Shown here in pieces: positions 60,186 to 64,000 of a stretch of DNA of 64,000 nucleotides. Source of the DNA: Chlorokybus atmophyticus (taxonomy: Eukaryota; Streptophyta; Chlorokybophyceae; Chlorokybales; Chlorokybaceae); NCBI GenBank assembly GCA_009103225.1, contig RHPI01000026.1:951745-1015744 (forward strand). Reading direction: 5' to 3'. The position numbers and the translations under genes were made by a program. Each line of letters opens with the position of its first letter. Position 1 is the stretch's first letter. A model generated the notes under the pieces. It made no database searches. It saw nothing but the letters and a program-made list of their open reading frames with translations, and was not told the DNA's origin.

Positions 60186-61103
60186 CTTGGCTGCTTGTGT
60201 ACTCGCGCTCTCGCTCTCATCGCTCTTGAACCTCAAAGCAACAACAACAGCGAACAAAAGAAAAATATAGGAGGACAAGAAGAAAGAAGCCTCCTTGTTT
60301 TGGTTTGGCTAGCCCACCCCTGGTGTGCAGAAGGCACTTGAGCTCACTTGCTCACTCACTCACTCACTCACTCATTTCTTCGCTTATGGGGACGCTATGC
60401 TATGCTGGGCTGGGCTGGGCTGGGTTGCAATGGTGCGATGAAAGGGATGTAACAAAGCGTCAGTGATGTACGAGACTGAGTGCTGGGCTGAGCTGCTACA
60501 CCCCAAACAGGTGCCGATCACGATGCTTCTGTCAACGACATGCACAGTACTGCTGAGGTCAGCACACGCGCATATAGGGACGTCAGCAGTGCAACAGGAG
60601 ACGTTGTGATGCACACACAACCCGTAGACGTGCACAAACCCCGTACACTTACACAGTTGCCACAAGTCATCAACGTGCATGCACTTGCTGGGAAACGGAG
60701 ATGCAGGCAACTGTTACCTCCTCCTGCGCATGCATGCAAGGAGACGGCGGGTACTTATCTACAATCAGTGCGCTGAAATCAACCTCCCAAAACAACCTTC
60801 CCTCGAGGCATTGATGTGCCTTTTCACGCATCCATGCGACTGTGTGTGATGTGTGCATCGTGCACACAAACTACATACCCGCTGCACATGCCAGATGCTT
60901 CGTGCTGTCGTAGTCACAAGCAGAAGTGGATTGGTTGGACACACAGAGTTCGGAGTACAATGCTTAACGGAAGAGTCTGAGCCCTTTTTGTTACTACCTA
61001 CTACTTGTCCCTCTAAAGTCCACAAGGCCAAGACAGCTGCGACACGTTTGTGTACCTTCCAGCACACGGCAGCCATTGTGCTGGGGATGCTTCAGCAAAG
61101 CTC

Positions 61104-61559
61104 TCACACCGCAGTGGGGCACCAGACGAACGCAACGCCCACGGTGAGAGGCGCGGACCACAGGTTGTCGTTGGACCAGGTGCATATGGCAGTGCCTTCA
61201 TAGATCGTAGCTTCAAGCAGAGCAACGCCCGGTGGTGCCATGTTATTTTTGCGGCATAGGACCTGCACGGACCTTCCGGAGCTCTGGTCGTCGGGCTGGA
61301 CCTCAATGACGTTAGCTGTGCTTCCGCTGAAGCTATAGGCAGCCTCGAAGTAGTAGCTGGAACATCCATCTGCCACCAGTGACGGAGGCAGTGCAATACA
61401 CGGTCCGGTGGTGCTTGCTGAGCATGAAGAGGCGCGGACCCTGGAATAGACGTTCTTCAACATGTTCACTGGCCTGCAGGTTTTCGTGGTGGTAGCATGA
61501 ACACCCGCAAGTCCTGTTGTCAGCATGATGACTGCTGCCAGAAGCAGCGCCGTCTTCAT
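61104..61559 (-). CDS. Small secreted 7-Cys protein, copy A
   Basis: The main exon encodes 151 aa starting MKTALLLAAVIMLTTGLAGV, a clear signal peptide cleaved near HATTTKTC, followed by about 125 residues with seven Cys. Conserved stretches are DGCSSYYFEAAYSFSGS, DQSSGRSVQVLCRKN, APPGVALLE and TWSNDNLWSAPLTVGVAFVW, ending in CPTAV. I do not recognise the family; extracellular or cell-wall localisation is inferred from the signal peptide. A GATGCAG acceptor precedes the start by about 8 nt, and an upstream exon at about 61720-62008 (ending at a GTAAGT donor) is shared with copy B. It contains a stop before the donor, so it is probably 5' UTR. The same-length divergent copy B lies at 62931-63386 (+). 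An in-frame Met at 61568 is an alternative start. Confidence 0.8.
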   Translation of the reverse strand: MKTALLLAAVIMLTTGLAGVHATTTKTCRPVNMLKNVYSRVRASSCSASTTGPCIALPPSLVADGCSSYYFEAAYSFSGSTANVIEVQPDDQSSGRSVQVLCRKNNMAPPGVALLEATIYEGTAICTWSNDNLWSAPLTVGVAFVWCPTAV

Positions 61560-62800
61560 CGCGTTCTGCATCAAGAGCAGAAATCCACAAGTGAGCAAGT
61601 CGGTTTTCTCTATGCAAACCGAAGGCCAAGCAGTTGCTGATGTCCACATACTTACAAAACGTATGCCAGAACGTATGTCATCCATCACAGTGGCAGTGTG
61701 CAAGGCAAGACTTACAGGTGCTAGAGGGAGCCTGATGCGTAGAGGACGCAGATCACCAGGTTGTCAACGGCAGTGTCTTGAAGCTCGCTGTGTGCATTGC
61801 CAGGAAACCTTCCCCTTTTTGTACGCGACTGAGACTGAGGCCTTTTCGTCTGTCCGTCTCGACGGCTGCCGCGGCAGCACTGAGGGCATGGCGGCGCCTT
61901 GCTCAGCTCTGGGCATGATGGCCCGCCTGCAAGGAGTGGATGGCGCGCGCTGTGACGCGGCACGAGGCCTATTGCGGCTGCTGCGTCATCTTCCTCAGCC
62001 CAAGGCAAGCCCGCCGGCCGCCAGGTGAGTAAGCTGCTGTCAGCAGGGAAAATGTAGTAGTACCTTATCCTAACTGCTGTGTGTTGTGTTGTTCTGCTCA
62101 GACGCTCTCGGAGGAGTTGAAGTTGACGTGACGTGTTGTGCTGTCAACTGGTTGCATGCGACGAGAGCGGTACTGAGTCTTGATAGTGCGGCTAGGCGTG
62201 ACTGGTGCTGACGCGGATCTTTTGGCAGCACGTGGTGGTAGCCTATACCCTACACCGTGTTTGGCGCGGTAACAACAAGGCGACCGTATTGATGCGTCGC
62301 GGAGTCGCTTTGTGTGGACGAACTCGACGCCTTATCTTATCGGGCTGTGATACACAGCCTATAGGATATACGTACTATTATACTATTATATTTCCCCTGC
62401 TGACAGCTCAACTACCTGGCTACCAGCTGAGTAAGATGCCGGCGGCAGCATCACGTCATGCCGCAATAGCCACAACTTTTGATTTTTGAACCACGGCACA
62501 GCGCGCGCCATCCACTCTTGGCAGGCGGGCTATCTTGCACAGAGCTGAGCAAGGCGCCGCTTATCTGCGCCATGCCCTCTGTGCTGCGTTGTCAGGCCGC
62601 GGCAACCGGCCAAAAAGACAGTCAGTCTCAGTCGAGTATAGAAAGGGGAAGGTCCTCCTGGTAACGCATACTGCGAGCTTCAAGACACTGCCGTTGACAA
62701 CCTTGTGGTCTGCGTCCGCCACTCACCAGGCTCCCTCTAGCACCGGTAAGTCTCGCCTTGCACACTGTCATTGTGGTAGATCACATGCTGGCATGCGTCT

Positions 62801-62855
62801 TGACAGTACGCGTCTTGACATTGATGAGTTATCAATGTCAAGACGCGTACTGTCA
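62801..62855. repeat. Perfect hairpin, 25-bp stem, 5-nt loop
   Basis: 62801-62825 and 62831-62855 are exact reverse complements around GAGTT. The hairpin lies in the intron between the leader exon and the main exon of secreted protein copy B. A GTCTTGACA repeat at 62797-62805 and 62812-62820 precedes it. Confidence 0.93.
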
Positions 62856-62930
62856 GCTGCTTGGCCTTCGGTTTGCACGGGGAATACCGACTTGCTCACG
62901 TGTGGATATCTGCTCTTGATGCAGATGGCG

Positions 62931-63386
62931 ATGAAGACGGCGCTGCTCCTGGCAGCAGTCATCATGCTGACAACAGGACTTGCGGGTGTTCATGCCACCA
63001 CCACGAAAACCTGCAGGCCAGTGAACACGTTGAAGGACGTCTTTCGCGAAGTCAACGCCTCTCCATGCACCTCAGGCGACAATGGCGTGTGTATTCCAGT
63101 GCCTCAGTCACTGGCGGCAGAAGGATGTTCCAGCTACTACTTCCAGGGTGCCTATAGCTTGGACGGAAGCGCAGCCAACGTCTTTTATGTCAGCCCTAAC
63201 GATCAGAGCTCCGGAAAGGCCGTGCAGGTCCTATGCCGCAAGAATAGCTTGGCACCACCGGGCGTTGCTCTGGTTGAAACTCAGATCTCAAACGGCGCTG
63301 CCGGATGCACCTGGTCCAACGACAACCTGTGGTCCGCGCCTCTCACCGTGGGCGTTGCGTTCGTCTGGTGCCCCAATGCGGTGTGA
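62931..63386 (+). CDS. Small secreted 7-Cys protein, copy B
   Basis: Paralogue of copy A, same length (151 aa) and same seven Cys positions. It starts MKTALLLAAVIMLTTGLAGV (signal peptide identical to copy A) and continues with TTTKTCRPVNTLKDVFREV, EGCSSYYFQGAYSLDGS, DQSSGKAVQVLCRKN, APPGVALVE and TWSNDNLWSAPLTVGVAFVW, ending CPNAV. Differences cluster in the mid region (SPCTSGDNGVCIPVPQSLAA against SSCSASTTGPCIALPPSLVA), while the signal peptide and C-terminus are nearly unchanged, which suggests selection or gene conversion. An ATG at 62925 gives two more residues. A leader exon (about 62485-62752) ends at GTAAGT. The intron carries the 25-bp hairpin. Function unknown. Confidence 0.82.
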   Translation: MKTALLLAAVIMLTTGLAGVHATTTKTCRPVNTLKDVFREVNASPCTSGDNGVCIPVPQSLAAEGCSSYYFQGAYSLDGSAANVFYVSPNDQSSGKAVQVLCRKNSLAPPGVALVETQISNGAAGCTWSNDNLWSAPLTVGVAFVWCPNAV

Positions 63387-64000
63387 GAGCATTGCTGAAG
63401 CATTCCCAGCACTATGGGGGCTGCCGTGTGCTGGGTGCCGGTACACAAACATGTCATGTGCAGTCGTCTTGTCCTCTTGTGGACTTTGAGAGGGACAAGT
63501 GGTATAGTGATAATGGCTCAGCCTCTAGAGGAATGAGAGTCCACTAATTGTGAGTGGCATGGCACTAGCTCGAGCTCTGCACAACAAAGAATAGTTCTAT
63601 GACTCTTCTGTTCAAGCATTACTCCATACTCTGTGCGTGTCCAACCAATCCACTTTTGCTTGTGACTGCGGCAGCACGAAGCATCTGGCACGTGCAGCGG
63701 GTATGTAGCTAGTGTGCACGATGCACACAAATCACACACAGTCACATGGATGCGACAAAGGCACGTCAATGCTTGCTTTCCTTGAGGGAAGGTTGTTTTG
63801 GGAGGTTTATTTCTGCCAAGCGCACTGATTGTAGATGGATACCCGTCGTCTTCTTGCATGCATGCGCAATAGGTAACTGCCTGCATCTCCGTTTTCCAGC
63901 AAGTGTACGTTGATAACTTGCGGCAACTGCGTAAATGTACAGGGTTTGTGTACGTCTACGGGTTGTGCGTGCATCATAAAGTCTCCTTTTGCACTGCTGA

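Larger units (their letters stand above)
60560..63985. repeat. Large inverted duplication, arms of about 1.4-1.5 kb
   Basis: The left arm (about 60560-62005) and right arm (about 62485-63985) are diverged reverse complements around a spacer of about 480 bp centred near 62.25 kb. Matching landmarks include GGAAGGTTGTTTTGGGAGGT, the secreted-protein ORFs, the leader exon (RHSARHPLLAGG) and AACCCGTAGACGT near both outer ends. Each arm carries one small secreted-protein gene, pointing outward. The right arm may continue beyond the window end. Confidence 0.88.

Overview
The window is intron-rich nuclear DNA from a photosynthetic eukaryote, most likely a green-lineage alga. The signs are spliced genes with GT-AG introns and a few GC-AG ones, plant-type families (class II trehalose-6-phosphate synthase, plastid acyl-ACP synthetase, phylloquinone phytyltransferase), TTAGGGTTT (telo-box) elements just upstream of start codons, and large amounts of (GT)/(GCAC)-type low-complexity DNA in introns. 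No prokaryotic operon structure, rRNA, tRNA or CRISPR array was recognised. Exon models were built by hand from splice sites. For ten genes all exon phases agree and the summed lengths divide by three.

Layout. 1-7.8 kb is a rearranged accessory region holding scrambled, inverted partial copies of the 3' part of the gatB gene and of an unrecognised repeated gene family (called 'U' here), plus a near-perfect 178-bp-arm inverted repeat. 7.8-9.7 kb is AT-richer and gene-poor, with a direct repeat of about 165 bp. 9.8-12.7 kb (-) is a partial modular gene: VPS62/DUF946-like repeats, a proline-rich hinge, an EGF-like module and a Cys-rich module, with a 116-bp (GA)n tract at a splice acceptor. 13.0-14.6 kb is a dead Penelope-like reverse transcriptase. 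14.8-16.2 kb holds tandem repeats and another copy of family U.

16.4-50.9 kb is the conserved gene core. It has five consecutive head-to-head (divergent) pairs: gatB(-)/TPS-TPP(+), menA-like(-)/FCP1-like(+), MiaB/CDK5RAP1-like(-)/prefoldin 5(+), plastid membrane protein(-)/formate-nitrite transporter(+), and acyl-ACP synthetase(-)/RPB8(+). A GON4L-like AT-hook/Myb nuclear protein(+) follows. After that come methionine aminopeptidase 2 (-, 51.7-54.7 kb), an AT-rich gap with a perfect 68-bp palindrome (54.7-57.3 kb), an unrecognised multi-exon gene (-, 57.7-60.2 kb), and an inverted duplication (about 60.56-63.98 kb) carrying two divergent copies of a small secreted 7-Cys protein.

Functions are mostly housekeeping. 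Organellar jobs are Gln-tRNA amidation, phylloquinone synthesis, fatty-acid activation and tRNA methylthiolation. Cytosolic and nuclear jobs are prefoldin, the RNA polymerase subunit, MetAP2 and a chromatin protein. The most unusual property is the recurrence of inverted (fold-back) duplications at every scale, from 13-bp hairpins to 1.4-kb arms, concentrated in the accessory flanks.
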